NCBI GenBank assembly: GCA_002717185.1
Contig: PBDC01000112.1
Coordinates: forward strand, 1-50,498
Length of the DNA stretch: 50,498 nucleotides
Origin: Rhodospirillaceae bacterium
GTDB lineage: Bacteria > Pseudomonadota > Alphaproteobacteria > UBA8366 > GCA-2717185
Direction: 5' to 3'
Both the position numbers and the translations under genes were made by a program. Positions within the stretch are counted from its first letter, which is position 1, and every line of letters begins with the position of its first letter. The notes beneath the pieces are model-generated. The model did no database searches and was not told the DNA's origin. It saw only the letters and a list, made by a program, of their open reading frames with translations. Below are positions 26,733 through 36,176 of the stretch, in pieces.

Positions 26733-27134
26733 TCAGACCACCTTGAACTTTGGCAAGGTAACCTCTTCAGTCACATCTTCGAACGTCACCTCAACAGCCA
26801 TGCCTATTTTCACGCTGTCCGGATTACATTCGACGATGTTGGTCATCATCCGCGGTCCTTCTTCCAATTCGACGATCGCCAGTACGAAAGGTATTTCGTC
26901 AGCAAAGCCCGGATGCGGCGCACGGTGATTGACGGAGAAACTATAGACCGTACCTTTACCGGATGCCTCGTGCCACTCAAGATCACTCGACAAACAATGG
27001 CTACAGACGCCTCGCGGATAAAACTGGTGTTTGCCACAGGATTTGCAGTGCTGAATGACGAAGCGGTGGTCACGTGCCGCAGCCCAGTATGTTTCCGTAT
27101 CCTGATAAGGCCGCGGTAATGGGGGCAATGCCAT
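26733..27134 (-). CDS. DUF35 OB-fold protein with intact zinc ribbon
   Basis: Partner of the thiolase-like protein whose gene ends 2 bp upstream. The rubredoxin-like ribbon has both Cys pairs (HCKSCGKHQFYPRGVCSHC, about 29-47), then the OB-fold (GKGTVYSFSVNHRA, VLAIVELEEGPRMMTNI). From the ATG at 27134, with GGGAGGG upstream, it is 133 aa. The longer frame to 27197 overlaps the thiolase-like gene and is not supported. Its paralogue at 8206-8586 has lost the zinc ligands. The gap 26477-26732 holds no gene. Confidence 0.92.
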   Translation of the reverse strand: MALPPLPRPYQDTETYWAAARDHRFVIQHCKSCGKHQFYPRGVCSHCLSSDLEWHEASGKGTVYSFSVNHRAPHPGFADEIPFVLAIVELEEGPRMMTNIVECNPDSVKIGMAVEVTFEDVTEEVTLPKFKVV

Positions 27135-27136
27135 GA

Positions 27137-28300
27137 TCAATCCCTCCCTAAAATTATCGTACCAGTTGAGGACAACACCCCACCGGTCCCATTGCAAAGT
27201 GCGACCTCAGCGTGCGGCACCTGGCGCGACCCGCATTCGCCGCGCACCTGTCTCACCCCTTCGATGACGGTGAAAATTCCAAACATGCCGGGATGAGTGT
27301 AACTGAGTGCACCGCCCTGTGTGTTCATCGGGAAATCACCACCTGGCGCGGTGCGTTGGTTCTCAACAAAGGCACCGCCCTCGCCTCTGCCGCAGAAACC
27401 GAGACTTTCGAGTGTCAGCAGCACGGTAATGGTGAAACTGTCATAGATTTGCGCCACGTCTATATCGCTGTGGGTCAACCCGGCACGTTCGAAGGCCAGC
27501 TTGCCGGAGATTGCCGCTGCCGTCTGAGTGAGATCCGGCATCTGACTGATCATGCGATGGGTGTGCGCCTCACCTGTACCCAGTACGCGTACAGGCTTAG
27601 ATTTCAAATCTCGCGCTCTCTCTAGCGAGGTAAGCACAACCGCTCCGCCGGCGTCAGTCACCAAGCAGCAATCAAGCAAATGCAACGGCGACGCGATCAT
27701 CCTGCTGTTCATTACGTCGTCGATGGTGATCCGATCCCGCATGCGCGCTTTCGGGTTCATCGATGCCCAGTGCCGCGTCGCTACAGCGATTTCGGCAAGC
27801 TGTTCGCTGGACGTGCCATACTCGTGCATATGGCGTTGGGCAGCGAGCGCATAGCTGCCCACAGTTGAAACACCGTAGGGCTCCTCAAACTGTGGCGGGC
27901 CGAACACGTCTGCCACTGCCGACACCGGACCACCCTTGCCACCCCGGTCGGAAATGTTGGTACTGCCGTGGCAAATTAGCGCGACCTCGCACAGGCCAGT
28001 AGCGATCGCCATCGCCGCATGTTCCACATAGGCGACAAAGGAGGATCCACCAATTGAAGTGGAGTCAGTGAAGCGCGGCGTGATGCCCATATATTCGGCC
28101 ATCAGCATGGTGGAAAACTGTCCACCCTCTGTGATGATGGTGGTCAGCAGGCCATCCACATCCTTTACAGTTAGCCCCGCCTCATCGAGTGCTGCCCGGC
28201 TCGCCTCCGCGGAAAGTTGAAATTTCGACTTGTCGGGCACGCGGCCAAGGTCAGATTCGGCGACACCGACAATGGCAACGTCGCGCAGTGCGTTTGCCAA
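27137..28300 (-). CDS. Thiolase-like (SCP2/lipid-transfer type) acyltransferase or aldolase
   Basis: Paralogue of the protein at 8590-9741, with the same order of motifs: DSTSIGGSSFVAYVEHA, YGTSSEQLAEIAVATR, QIYDSFTITVLLTLE, GGALSYTHPGMFG and CNGTGGVLSS. The canonical thiolase nucleophile Cys is again replaced by Ser. Length is 387 aa. It begins with TTG, with GGGAGAGAGG just upstream. It is co-transcribed with the DUF35 gene that follows. It is likely an Ltp2-like aldolase or a non-canonical thiolase that needs its DUF35 partner. Confidence 0.88.
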   Translation of the reverse strand: MANALRDVAIVGVAESDLGRVPDKSKFQLSAEASRAALDEAGLTVKDVDGLLTTIITEGGQFSTMLMAEYMGITPRFTDSTSIGGSSFVAYVEHAAMAIATGLCEVALICHGSTNISDRGGKGGPVSAVADVFGPPQFEEPYGVSTVGSYALAAQRHMHEYGTSSEQLAEIAVATRHWASMNPKARMRDRITIDDVMNSRMIASPLHLLDCCLVTDAGGAVVLTSLERARDLKSKPVRVLGTGEAHTHRMISQMPDLTQTAAAISGKLAFERAGLTHSDIDVAQIYDSFTITVLLTLESLGFCGRGEGGAFVENQRTAPGGDFPMNTQGGALSYTHPGMFGIFTVIEGVRQVRGECGSRQVPHAEVALCNGTGGVLSSTGTIILGRD

Positions 28301-28832
28301 AGCCTCTCTCCCTTCAATGCTTCGTTCGGGACGATGCTAAACCGTCAGGCCCAAGGTTAGAATAGGGGCAGCGGCAAATGGTATTACGAGAAGAGAAATG
28401 CCGCCCCAGGGATTTAATGGGGAGACAGTTTTTCAGGCTTAGAAAAGAGCCTTTTGGATGAGTGTTGCACGGACGGAGCACATGACCTTTAAAATGACCA
28501 GCAGGGTCGCCTTGAACACAGCCGAGGGGATGGTCTGCACCAGCGGAATGGACCGGTAGACCGTGCGATATTCCGAAAATTTTAGCTTTCTAGCAAAGCT
28601 CGAAGAAACGCTCACAGACACTGGGGTCAATTACCAACGCCTGCCGCGACCGGTCTTAGTTTACTGCCATTCAAAGCACGCGAACAAAATTTCGAAGACA
28701 GCACCGATCCCGCATCAACCTTGGTGATGGTCGTGGTTTATGGAAACACCGACCTTCAAGCCAAACTGGCCCTGGTCCCGGTTATGTTTCATAATCGCTT
28801 TGTTGCACCAGCTTTACCTGCCAGTCTGCTCT
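28301..28832. other. Intergenic region without a recognised gene
   Basis: A 532-bp stretch between the thiolase-like gene and the hydrolase. One minus-strand frame (28439-28630, up to 63 codons) has coding-like codons (…FKATLLVILKVM…), but no family match and no convincing start. It could be a decayed gene. The stretch must hold the promoter of the thiolase-like/DUF35 operon. Confidence 0.4.
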
Positions 28833-29771
28833 CTAAGCAAACCGCGAGACCACACCCTTCGCGCTGGTGATCAGCCCATAATGTTCCGGCTCTCGGTTGC
28901 CGGCGAAGTCCCAGCGCTTAGTCTGCAGCAGTGTGCAGAGATCGAGATCACAGTCTGCGACGATTAGCTCGTCGCCCAAAGTCTGGCATTGCGTGACGAT
29001 CTCGCCAGTCGGCGCAACGATGACGCTTTCACCAATCAAGTCACAACCTTCCTCTTCGCCTGCCTTGGCTACCGCCACAACCCAGGAACCATTCTGGTAG
29101 GCGCCGGCTTGCAGAACCAGATGATTGTGAAAATCGGCCATTCGGTTTAGATCTGGTGCTGGAGCGAAATAGCGTGGTGTGTTGTAGCCAAGCATGATTA
29201 GTTCAACACCCTGCATGCCCATCACACGATAGGTCTCCGGCCACCGGCGGTCATTACAGATGCACATGCCTACCACCCCATCGAAGGCCTGGAAAACCGG
29301 AAAGCCTAGATTGCCGGGTTCGAAATAACGCTTTTCAAGGTGTTGGAAGGGTCGCTCCGGCTCATTCTCTGCATGTCCTGGCAAATGCACCTTTCGGTAC
29401 TTGCCAACCAGATTTCCAGCGCCGTCGACCAAGATCGCGGTGTTGAAATGCCGCGTTTCCCCATCTTCGACGCAGAGCTCCGCATAGCCAAGATAAAAAC
29501 CGATGCCGAGCTTGCGTGCCTCGTCAAACAGCGGTTGTGTCGAATTGTTCGGCATGCTGCTTTCAAACCAGCTATCGACTTCTGCCTGATCTTCCATGTA
29601 ATAGCGCGGGAAGAAAGTGGTCAGCGCTAGTTCGGGAAAGACGACGAGCTTGCATTCGCGCGCCGCGGCCTTGCGCAGCAGCGTGAGCATACGTTCAACC
29701 ACAGCCGCACGGCCCTCGTTCTTGGCGATAGGGCCAAGCTGTGCTGCGCCGATAGTGAGTTTTCGTGCCAT
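28833..29771 (-). CDS. N-carbamoyl-D-amino-acid hydrolase (carbon-nitrogen hydrolase)
   Basis: Nitrilase-superfamily amidase that removes the carbamoyl group from N-carbamoyl-D-amino acids. The triad is E47 (FPELAL), K127 (YRKVHLPG) and C172. The signature ICNDRRWPETYRVMGMQGVE and GYNTP are near identical to known D-carbamoylases. Length is 312 aa, cytoplasmic. It starts 6 bp after the HIT gene, so it rides at the tail of the histidine operon. No hydantoinase gene is nearby, so a free carbamoyl-amino-acid substrate or a relaxed amidase role is possible. Confidence 0.92.
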   Translation of the reverse strand: MARKLTIGAAQLGPIAKNEGRAAVVERMLTLLRKAAARECKLVVFPELALTTFFPRYYMEDQAEVDSWFESSMPNNSTQPLFDEARKLGIGFYLGYAELCVEDGETRHFNTAILVDGAGNLVGKYRKVHLPGHAENEPERPFQHLEKRYFEPGNLGFPVFQAFDGVVGMCICNDRRWPETYRVMGMQGVELIMLGYNTPRYFAPAPDLNRMADFHNHLVLQAGAYQNGSWVVAVAKAGEEEGCDLIGESVIVAPTGEIVTQCQTLGDELIVADCDLDLCTLLQTKRWDFAGNREPEHYGLITSAKGVVSRFA

Positions 29772-29777
29772 AATGCC

Positions 29778-30146
29778 CTACTTGTCGATCGGTTTAATCA
29801 TGCGGCCCAGATTCTTACCGCCAAAAATGTGCATGTGAAGATGCGGAACTTCCTGATGCCCGTCGCGGCCCATGTTAGAAAGCACGCGATAGCCATTCTC
29901 GACAATACCTTCCATGCGCGCGACTTCTCCAACGGCGCGCAAAAAATCGGCCTGTTCCTCATCGGAAGCGTTGGCAGAGAAATCGTCCATCGACACATAG
30001 CGCCCCTTTGGAATAACCAGCACATGCACCGGTGTCTGCGGATGGATATCGCGGAAAGCGAGCGAATGTTTCGTCTCATACACCCTGTCACATGGGATTT
30101 CGCTACGCAGGATCTTGGCAAAGATATTATTGTCGTCGTAAGCCAT
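29778..30146 (-). CDS. HIT-family nucleotide-binding hydrolase
   Basis: Purine-nucleoside phosphoramidase/Hint-like protein. The histidine triad is HLHMHIFGG near the C-terminus, and DIHPQTPVHVLVIPK is typical. The start at 30146 gives 122 aa, with AAGGA upstream and a 1-nt overlap with the hisE stop. The frame continues upstream to 30248 but only antisense to hisE-coded sequence. A HIT gene after hisE is common in alphaproteobacterial his operons. Confidence 0.94.
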   Translation of the reverse strand: MAYDDNNIFAKILRSEIPCDRVYETKHSLAFRDIHPQTPVHVLVIPKGRYVSMDDFSANASDEEQADFLRAVGEVARMEGIVENGYRVLSNMGRDGHQEVPHLHMHIFGGKNLGRMIKPIDK

Positions 30147-30484
30147 CACTTTTCCTTTCGCGACGCTTTCTCGGCGAGCCCGGAAATCCCTTCCCGCTCC
30201 GCCAACGCCTCCCAGACCTGTTCTGGATCGAGACCCCGCGTCGCCCAAAGCACCAGCAGGTGATAAAGCAGGTCAGCGGATTCATTAGCCAGCGCTTGCG
30301 AATTTTCATTCAACGCCGCGATGACCGTCTCAATTGCTTCTTCGCCGACCTTTTGGGCCGCCTTGGGCGATCCCTTGGCCAGTAGTCTAGCCGTATAGGA
30401 GGAATCCAAATCACCGCCTCGACGACTGTCAATGACAGCGAATAGACGGTCGAGGACGCGCGCATCGATAGGAGAGTCAACCAT
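30146..30484 (-). CDS. hisE: Phosphoribosyl-ATP pyrophosphatase HisE
   Basis: Second step of histidine synthesis: hydrolyses phosphoribosyl-ATP to phosphoribosyl-AMP. The all-alpha MazG-like core is VGEEAIETVIAAL and ESADLLYHLLVLW, with Glu and Asp metal ligands. Length is 112 aa, the normal size for a separate HisE. It lies 32 bp after hisF and overlaps the HIT gene by 1 nt. HisI is not in the window. Confidence 0.96.
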   Translation of the reverse strand: MVDSPIDARVLDRLFAVIDSRRGGDLDSSYTARLLAKGSPKAAQKVGEEAIETVIAALNENSQALANESADLLYHLLVLWATRGLDPEQVWEALAEREGISGLAEKASRKEK

Positions 30485-30516
30485 AGACAGTTCGTTAGCA
30501 GATTTACGCGCGCCTG

Positions 30517-31275
30517 TCAGGGGCGCATCGGCACGCCAGCCTTAACCATATGCGCCTTGGCTTGTTGGATAGAGTATTCGCCAAAATGGAAAATCGTCGC
30601 CGCCAACACCGCTGTCGCATGACCGTCGCGCACACCCTCAACGAGATGATCCAACTTACCGACCCCGCCGCTGGCGATGACCGGCACCGGGATCACGTCC
30701 GTAATAGCGCGGAGCAGCGCGATGTCGAAGCCAATACCCGTACCATCCCGGTCCATTGAAGTGAGCAGGATCTCACCCGCCCCATTTTCGACCATCTTCT
30801 TCGCCCATTCCACCGCGTCAATCCCTGTCGGCTTACGGCCACCATGAGTGAAAATTTCCCATCTGGCCTCACCCACACTTTTTGCGTCGATGGCGACGAC
30901 AATACATTGTGCGCCGAAACGTTCCGAAGCTTCGGCGACGAATTCAGGCCGATGCACCGCAGCAGTATTAATCGATACCTTGTCAGCCCCGGCCAGAAGA
31001 AGCTTGCGGATATCATTGGTAGTACGGACACCGCCACCCACGGTGAGCGGCATGAAGCATTGCTCCGCGGCACCAGATACCACTTCAAATATTGTATCGC
31101 GATTTTCAGAGCTTGCGGTGATATCAAGGAAGCAAAGCTCGTCCGCACCAGCCGCGTCGTAGACCCGTGCCTGCTCCACCGGATCACCCGCGTCGCGCAA
31201 ATCGACGAAGTTTACTCCCTTGACAACGCGTCCGTCTTTAACATCGAGGCAGGGTATGATGCGTGCCTTCAGCAT
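30517..31275 (-). CDS. hisF: Imidazole glycerol phosphate synthase cyclase subunit HisF
   Basis: TIM-barrel cyclase that, with HisH, turns PRFAR and ammonia into imidazole glycerol phosphate and AICAR. Catalytic Asp residues are in IPCLDVKDG (D11) and LTSMDRDGT (about 130). The start carries GAGGAA immediately before the ATG. Length is 252 aa, standard. It is 4 bp after hisA in the his operon. Confidence 0.98.
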   Translation of the reverse strand: MLKARIIPCLDVKDGRVVKGVNFVDLRDAGDPVEQARVYDAAGADELCFLDITASSENRDTIFEVVSGAAEQCFMPLTVGGGVRTTNDIRKLLLAGADKVSINTAAVHRPEFVAEASERFGAQCIVVAIDAKSVGEARWEIFTHGGRKPTGIDAVEWAKKMVENGAGEILLTSMDRDGTGIGFDIALLRAITDVIPVPVIASGGVGKLDHLVEGVRDGHATAVLAATIFHFGEYSIQQAKAHMVKAGVPMRP

Positions 31276-31279
31276 TTCC

Positions 31280-32002
31280 TCACATTGCCTTCAGTTCAGT
31301 CAGCGCCGCGCTTAAATCGAGTCGCCCGTCATATAGAGCGCGGCCGCTAATTGCGCCAGCGATACCACCCCGGGCCTTCAGCGCGCGGAGATCCTCTAAT
31401 GAGGCGATGCCACCACTGGCGATAACGGGGATCGTGGTTTTTTCCGCTAGAGACGCGGTCTCCTCGACATTGACACCTTGCATCATGCCATCGCGGTCGA
31501 TATCGGTATAGACGATCGCTGCCACCCCGGCATCTTCAAAACGGCCGGCCAGGTCGACCACCGCCAGTGTCGATTGCTCAGCCCAACCTTCCACCGCGAC
31601 AAAACCACCTCGCGCATCGATACCAACCGCCACTTGGTCCGGCCAAAGCCGGCAGGCGGCTATCACCATGTCCGGATCTTTGACAGCAACGGTCCCAAAC
31701 ACGATACGCCGAACCCCTCGCTCGAGCCAGTCCGCTGCGGTGTCGAGCGAGCGAATACCCCCACCGAGTTGAACAGGCACGTCAACCGCATCGAGGATCG
31801 CATCAACCGCCGCGCCGTTCTCAGGCTTGCCTTCAAAGGCGCCGTCTAGATCGACCACATGAATCCAGTCGCAACCCGCATCAGTGAACTGTTTCGCTTG
31901 CGCGCCAGGATCTAGGTTGAACACAGTCGCCTGATCCATATCACCGCGGCGTAACCGGACACATGCCCCATCCTTCAAGTCGATGGCGGGATAGAGGATC
32001 AT
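31280..32002 (-). CDS. hisA: ProFAR isomerase HisA
   Basis: TIM-barrel isomerase of histidine synthesis (ProFAR to PRFAR). Its motifs are YPAIDLKDG (D8) and [10 protein letters not shown] (about 129). The ATG at 32002 starts exactly at the family N-terminus ([12 protein letters not shown]), giving 240 aa; the longer frame to 32047 overlaps the GNAT gene and is spurious. It lies 2 bp after the GNAT gene. Confidence 0.97.
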   Translation of the reverse strand: MILYPAIDLKDGACVRLRRGDMDQATVFNLDPGAQAKQFTDAGCDWIHVVDLDGAFEGKPENGAAVDAILDAVDVPVQLGGGIRSLDTAADWLERGVRRIVFGTVAVKDPDMVIAACRLWPDQVAVGIDARGGFVAVEGWAEQSTLAVVDLAGRFEDAGVAAIVYTDIDRDGMMQGVNVEETASLAEKTTIPVIASGGIASLEDLRALKARGGIAGAISGRALYDGRLDLSAALTELKAM

Positions 32003-32004
32003 TC

Positions 32005-32556
32005 CTAAGCCTGAAGGTCTTTGTAATAGAAGTAGCCAGAGATCCACTTACCCTGGACACGAGCATAGTGCGGATGTTCTGCATAGCGGACATAGCCTGC
32101 ATTTTCATAAAGTGCTATTGCCGGTTCCTGCGTCGCGCGCACGTCCAAGTTCAGCACCCGGAAGCCGTCACGCCGGGCTGCCTCTTCTACAGTCGCCGTC
32201 AACGCCCGTGCCAGCCCGTGGCCGCGTGCCCACGGAGCAACAAAATTAGTCGTCAAGGTCGCGGAAAGGGACTGCGCTTCGTTATTACGGGGCGGCCGGA
32301 TGAACTGGGCCGAACCGACGATAACGCCATCAAGCCGACCGACAAAAACGGACCGTTCCGGAACCATGAGCGCGCCACGCCAGAAATTCTCCAGAGTTTG
32401 CCGAGGTGGCGGTTTCAGCCAACCAAAGCCGCCACCCTCCTCGATAGCCGCTTCTGCAGCATCACACAGATCGTTTAGATCGGACCCGCCGATCTCGGAA
32501 ACCTTGCTCACATCGATTACAGGTTTCTTAGGTTTCTTATTCGATCGTTTCGCCAT
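32005..32556 (-). CDS. GNAT-family N-acetyltransferase within the his operon
   Basis: Acetyl-CoA-dependent acetyltransferase. The acetyl-CoA pyrophosphate loop is [14 protein letters not shown] (Q/R-x-x-G-x-G/A), followed by [19 protein letters not shown]. The first 18 residues are basic ([12 protein letters not shown]) and probably disordered. Length is 183 aa. It is set between hisH (1-nt overlap) and hisA (2-bp gap), so it is made with the histidine enzymes. The substrate is unknown. Confidence 0.9.
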   Translation of the reverse strand: MAKRSNKKPKKPVIDVSKVSEIGGSDLNDLCDAAEAAIEEGGGFGWLKPPPRQTLENFWRGALMVPERSVFVGRLDGVIVGSAQFIRPPRNNEAQSLSATLTTNFVAPWARGHGLARALTATVEEAARRDGFRVLNLDVRATQEPAIALYENAGYVRYAEHPHYARVQGKWISGYFYYKDLQA

Positions 32557-33182
32557 TATGGGTTCCAGTTGAGGAAGTTCTCGATTAGGCGCAACCCCAC
32601 CGCCTGACTCTTCTCTGGATGAAACTGCGTGCCGACCAGATTGTCGCGCCCAACGACTGCAGTCACGGAACTACTGTAGTCCACAGTCGCCAGCACGTGC
32701 GAGGCGTTGGAAGCAGCAAGATGATAACTGTGGACGAAATACATATGGGGGGCCGATCCCAGCCCTGTAAGCAGCGGGTGTTCGCCACGCAAGGTCAAGT
32801 CGTTCCATCCCATATGCGGGATCTTCAACGTCTTGTCAGTCGGCTCGATCGCCTGCACCGAGCCCTCGATCCAATCGAACCCATCGTGAGTGCCATGTTC
32901 CAAACCTCGAGTCGCCATCAACTGCATGCCAACACAGATGCCAAGAAACGGCCGCGCCTTGGCAATCACCGTATCGATCACCGCAGCGACCATGCCGTCG
33001 AGAGCGTGCAGGCCACTGCGACAATCGGCGAAGGCACCAACACCCGGCAACACTACACGGTCGGCGCGCCCGACTACATCTGGATCCGCCGTAATAGCGA
33101 CTGGCACTTTGCCAACATATTCGAACGCCTTCGCAGCTGACCTCAAATTGCCTGAGCCATAGTCGATTATGGCGACCGTCAT
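32556..33182 (-). CDS. hisH: Imidazole glycerol phosphate synthase glutaminase subunit HisH
   Basis: Class I glutamine amidotransferase that feeds ammonia to HisF. The nucleophile Cys is in LGICVGMQL (about 85), and the His-x-Glu is in [10 protein letters not shown]. The N-terminus [15 protein letters not shown] is typical. Length is 208 aa. It lies 38 bp after hisB. Confidence 0.98.
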   Translation of the reverse strand: MTVAIIDYGSGNLRSAAKAFEYVGKVPVAITADPDVVGRADRVVLPGVGAFADCRSGLHALDGMVAAVIDTVIAKARPFLGICVGMQLMATRGLEHGTHDGFDWIEGSVQAIEPTDKTLKIPHMGWNDLTLRGEHPLLTGLGSAPHMYFVHSYHLAASNASHVLATVDYSSSVTAVVGRDNLVGTQFHPEKSQAVGLRLIENFLNWNP

Positions 33183-33220
33183 GTTCTCGCCTCGTCTTGC
33201 TTATCTATCCGAGGGCTTCG

Positions 33221-33820
33221 TTACAGGGAACCCCCGAGGACCCCCTTGGTCGATGGAATAGCGTTGGCCTGCCGCGGGTCGACCTCGATAGCTTGGCGCA
33301 GGGCGCGCGCAAGCCCTTTATAGCAAGATTCAACGATGTGATGACTGTTCTCGCCGTAAAGGTTCTCGACATGAAGCGTCAGTCCAGCGGATTGCGCAAA
33401 TGCCTGGAACCATTCCTTGAACAGCTCCGTGTCCATGTCGCCTAGTTTCGGGTGCGGAAAACCAACATTCCAGACAAGATATGGCCGATTGGAACAATCG
33501 AGTGCAACTCGCGTTAGCGTTTCGTCCATTGGGATGTAGGACGCCCCATAACGCCGAATGCCGGCCCGGTCGCCCAGCGCTTGGCTGATCGCCTCGCCGA
33601 TAGCATAACCGGTATCTTCCGTGGTGTGGTGGAAGTCAATATGCAGATCACCTGCCGCACGCACCGTCAGATCTATCAGGCTGTGCCTTGAAAGCTGCTC
33701 CAACATGTGATCAAGAAATCCGATGCCGGTCTGAACGTCATAGGCCCCAGTCCCATCGAGCTCTACGCCCGCGGAGATCTGGGTCTCTCTCGTATGCCGG
33801 TCAACGGTCGCCGCACGCAT
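33221..33820 (-). CDS. hisB: Imidazoleglycerol-phosphate dehydratase HisB
   Basis: Mn-dependent dehydratase making imidazole acetol phosphate. The metal motif [14 protein letters not shown] and the second ENSHHIVES are intact. It is a monofunctional (non-fused) HisB of 199 aa from the ATG at 33820, which has GAGGGG 6 nt upstream. The longer frame to 33916 is not supported. It is the first gene of the leftward his operon in this window. Confidence 0.97.
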   Translation of the reverse strand: MRAATVDRHTRETQISAGVELDGTGAYDVQTGIGFLDHMLEQLSRHSLIDLTVRAAGDLHIDFHHTTEDTGYAIGEAISQALGDRAGIRRYGASYIPMDETLTRVALDCSNRPYLVWNVGFPHPKLGDMDTELFKEWFQAFAQSAGLTLHVENLYGENSHHIVESCYKGLARALRQAIEVDPRQANAIPSTKGVLGGSL

Positions 33821-34242
33821 TGCGCACCCCTCAAAACAAGAACGCGGGGTTTTTAACAGCGTTAGGTCGAAAGAGCTAGCACCGAAACATCCCCAAGCGT
33901 AACCAAGGCATTTCAAACGAAACTCGTAGGCGGATGCTTAAACGAATATCTCGATTAAATTTTATCGCATCCCGGGTATTTAGTGCCTGCTATATTACTA
34001 CTGTTTAGCTTTCCACACAGAAGTTCGCCATGATCGACGCCACTTTTTTTGCCACCACCTCACGCCCCTTCTATGAGGTGCTCCAATCTGCGATTACCAA
34101 AGGACTTACAAGTGGGATCCGCAATATTAAAACGGACACCAAGTATTTGACCAAGCCAACACCCTGAAATAGTTGAGCAGACGGGTTACTGATCAGAAAT
34201 CGGCTTTGAAACTGCAAATAGAATACAATATCGGACATTACC
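33821..34242. other. Divergent intergenic region between hisB and hslV
   Basis: About 420 bp without a recognisable gene. It must hold the his operon promoter on the minus strand. A 66-codon minus-strand frame (34071-34271) reads into the hslV promoter and has no recognised similarity, so I do not call it a gene. Confidence 0.5.
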
Positions 34243-34274
34243 CCTTGACCTGACCGGGTCATTCGCCCCATGGA
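34243..34274 (+). promoter_or_regulatory. Probable RpoH (sigma-32) heat-shock promoter of hslVU
   Basis: CTTGAC (34244-34249), 16 nt, then CCCCAT (34266-34271) closely match the heat-shock sigma consensus (CTTGAA ... CCCCATNT). Transcription would start near 34280, leaving an untranslated leader of about 45 nt before the hslV ATG at 34324. The alternative ATG at 34270 lies within the -10 element and cannot be the start for this promoter. Confidence 0.7.
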
Positions 34275-34323
34275 TGGGGCCGACGGGAACGACGGCCGGC
34301 GCCGTCCTGATGAGCATTATAGA

Positions 34324-34866
34324 ATGACCGCTTCAAACACTTGGCACGGCACCACTATCCTCGCAATTCGCAAGGGCGACGACGTCGTTATCGCGGGCGA
34401 CGGACAAGTAAGTCTGGGCCAGACCGTGATCAAGGCCAATGCGCGCAAGGTACGCAGGCTGGCCGATAGTAACGTCATCGCTGGATTCGCCGGCGCAACC
34501 GCGGACGCTTTCACCCTATTCGAGCGGCTTGAGGGCAAGTTGGACCAGCATCCGGGCCAACTTACCCGAGCTTGTGTCGAGCTTGCCAAGGACTGGCGCA
34601 CAGACCGCTATCTGCGCAGGCTGGAAGCAATGATGGCCGTCGCCGACAAATCCGTTAGCCTGATACTGAGCGGTACCGGCGACGTGTTAGAGCCCGAGGA
34701 CGGATTGATCGGCATAGGCTCCGGCGGGTCCTATGCGCTAGCCGCGGCGCGAGCACTGATCGAAGACGAGGGCCGCAGCGCCCGTGAAATAGCGGAAAAG
34801 GCGATGCAAATCGCAGCCGGCATCTGCGTCTATACCAACGAGAATGTGATAATCGAATCCTTATGA
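34324..34866 (+). CDS. hslV: ATP-dependent protease peptidase subunit HslV
   Basis: Threonine peptidase that forms the proteolytic core with HslU. The mature N-terminal Thr is in [11 protein letters not shown]; the short leader before it is removed by self-processing. [20 protein letters not shown] and [14 protein letters not shown] are family blocks. From the ATG at 34324 it is 180 aa, matching the family. The frame to 34270 is excluded by the promoter. It overlaps hslU by 4 nt (ATGA), and both are under the heat-shock promoter upstream. Confidence 0.97.
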   Translation: MTASNTWHGTTILAIRKGDDVVIAGDGQVSLGQTVIKANARKVRRLADSNVIAGFAGATADAFTLFERLEGKLDQHPGQLTRACVELAKDWRTDRYLRRLEAMMAVADKSVSLILSGTGDVLEPEDGLIGIGSGGSYALAAARALIEDEGRSAREIAEKAMQIAAGICVYTNENVIIESL

Positions 34867-36170
34867 CTAGTTTCAGCCCAAGAGAAATCGTTTCTGAACT
34901 CGACCGTTTTATCATTGGACAGAACGATGCGAAGCGCGCTGTCGCCATTGCACTGCGCAACCGGTGGCGGCGCCAGCAACTCGCCGACAACATGCGCGAA
35001 GAAGTGCTGCCAAAAAACATCTTGATGATCGGTCCGACCGGCGTTGGCAAAACCGAGATCGCCCGGCGCCTGGCGCGCCTGGCCAACGCGCCTTTTATCA
35101 AAGTAGAGGCGACTAAGTTTACCGAGGTTGGTTATGTCGGTCGCGACGTGGAGCAGATAATCCGCGATCTGGTCGAGGCCGCGATCCATATGACCCGCGA
35201 ACGACAACGAAAGAGCGTCGTCGCAAAAGCAGAGCTCGCCGCCGAAGAAAGGGTACTTGAAGCGTTGGTTGGCGAGAACGCAAGCGAGAGCACACGCCAA
35301 ACTTTCCGCAAAAAACTACGCGAAGGCGAACTCGACAACCGTGAGATCGAACTGGAAGTCACCGACCATGGTGGCGGCATGCCAAGCTTTGACATCCCCG
35401 GCATGCCCGGCGCGCAGATGAGCATGCTTAACCTTAACGATATGCTGGGTAAGGCATTTGGTCAGCGAACCAAGCCGCGCAAGATGACCGTCGCAGAGTC
35501 GTATGATGTGCTGATCGGCGACGAGAGCGATAAGCTGCTCGATGAAGAAGCAATAGTGAAAGAATCGATTGAGTCGGTCGAGCAGAACGGCATCGTCTTT
35601 CTTGATGAGATCGATAAGATCTGCGCCCGCGCTGACCGGCACGGTGGCGATGTCAGTCGCGAGGGCGTGCAGCGCGATCTGCTGCCCCTGATAGAGGGCA
35701 CCACTGTGTCGACAAAACACGGTCCGGTGAAGACAGATTTCGTACTGTTCCTCGCTTCCGGCGCGTTCCACCAGGCGAAACCGGCAGATTTACTGCCCGA
35801 GCTTCAAGGACGTCTGCCAATACGGGTCGAACTTCAGGCGCTGACTGAAGAAGATTTCGGCCGCATCCTCCGCGAGCCCGAAAACAGCTTGGTCCGGCAA
35901 TATGTAGCGCTGATGGCGACGGAAGAGGTCACTCTAGAATTCAACGAGGCAGCAATTGACGCTCTGGCCAAACTGGCCGCGGAAATCAATCAGAGCGTCG
36001 AGAATATCGGCGCCCGCCGCCTGCACACGGTGCTGGAACGACTGCTGGAGGAGATCAGCTTCACAGCCGCTGATCGCGGCGGCGAGACGATCTGTATCAC
36101 CGACACGGAAGTCCACGACCAAGTCGAGCATCTGGCCAAGGATGCGGATCTAAGCAAGTTTATCCTCTAA
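34863..36170 (+). CDS. hslU: ATP-dependent protease ATPase subunit HslU
   Basis: AAA+ unfoldase that feeds substrates to HslV. Walker A is GPTGVGKTE (about 57-65), Walker B FLDEIDKI, the I-domain lies between, and sensor 2 is in [12 protein letters not shown]. The C-terminal tail ([11 protein letters not shown]) that docks into HslV is present. Length is 435 aa. It is translationally coupled to hslV and converges on the xre gene 6 bp later. Confidence 0.98.
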   Translation: MTSFSPREIVSELDRFIIGQNDAKRAVAIALRNRWRRQQLADNMREEVLPKNILMIGPTGVGKTEIARRLARLANAPFIKVEATKFTEVGYVGRDVEQIIRDLVEAAIHMTRERQRKSVVAKAELAAEERVLEALVGENASESTRQTFRKKLREGELDNREIELEVTDHGGGMPSFDIPGMPGAQMSMLNLNDMLGKAFGQRTKPRKMTVAESYDVLIGDESDKLLDEEAIVKESIESVEQNGIVFLDEIDKICARADRHGGDVSREGVQRDLLPLIEGTTVSTKHGPVKTDFVLFLASGAFHQAKPADLLPELQGRLPIRVELQALTEEDFGRILREPENSLVRQYVALMATEEVTLEFNEAAIDALAKLAAEINQSVENIGARRLHTVLERLLEEISFTAADRGGETICITDTEVHDQVEHLAKDADLSKFIL

Positions 36171-36176
36171 CCGCTT

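Noticed and set aside
34071..34271. 66-codon minus-strand frame between hisB and hslV
   Set aside because: Starts within the hslV promoter and has no recognised domain.
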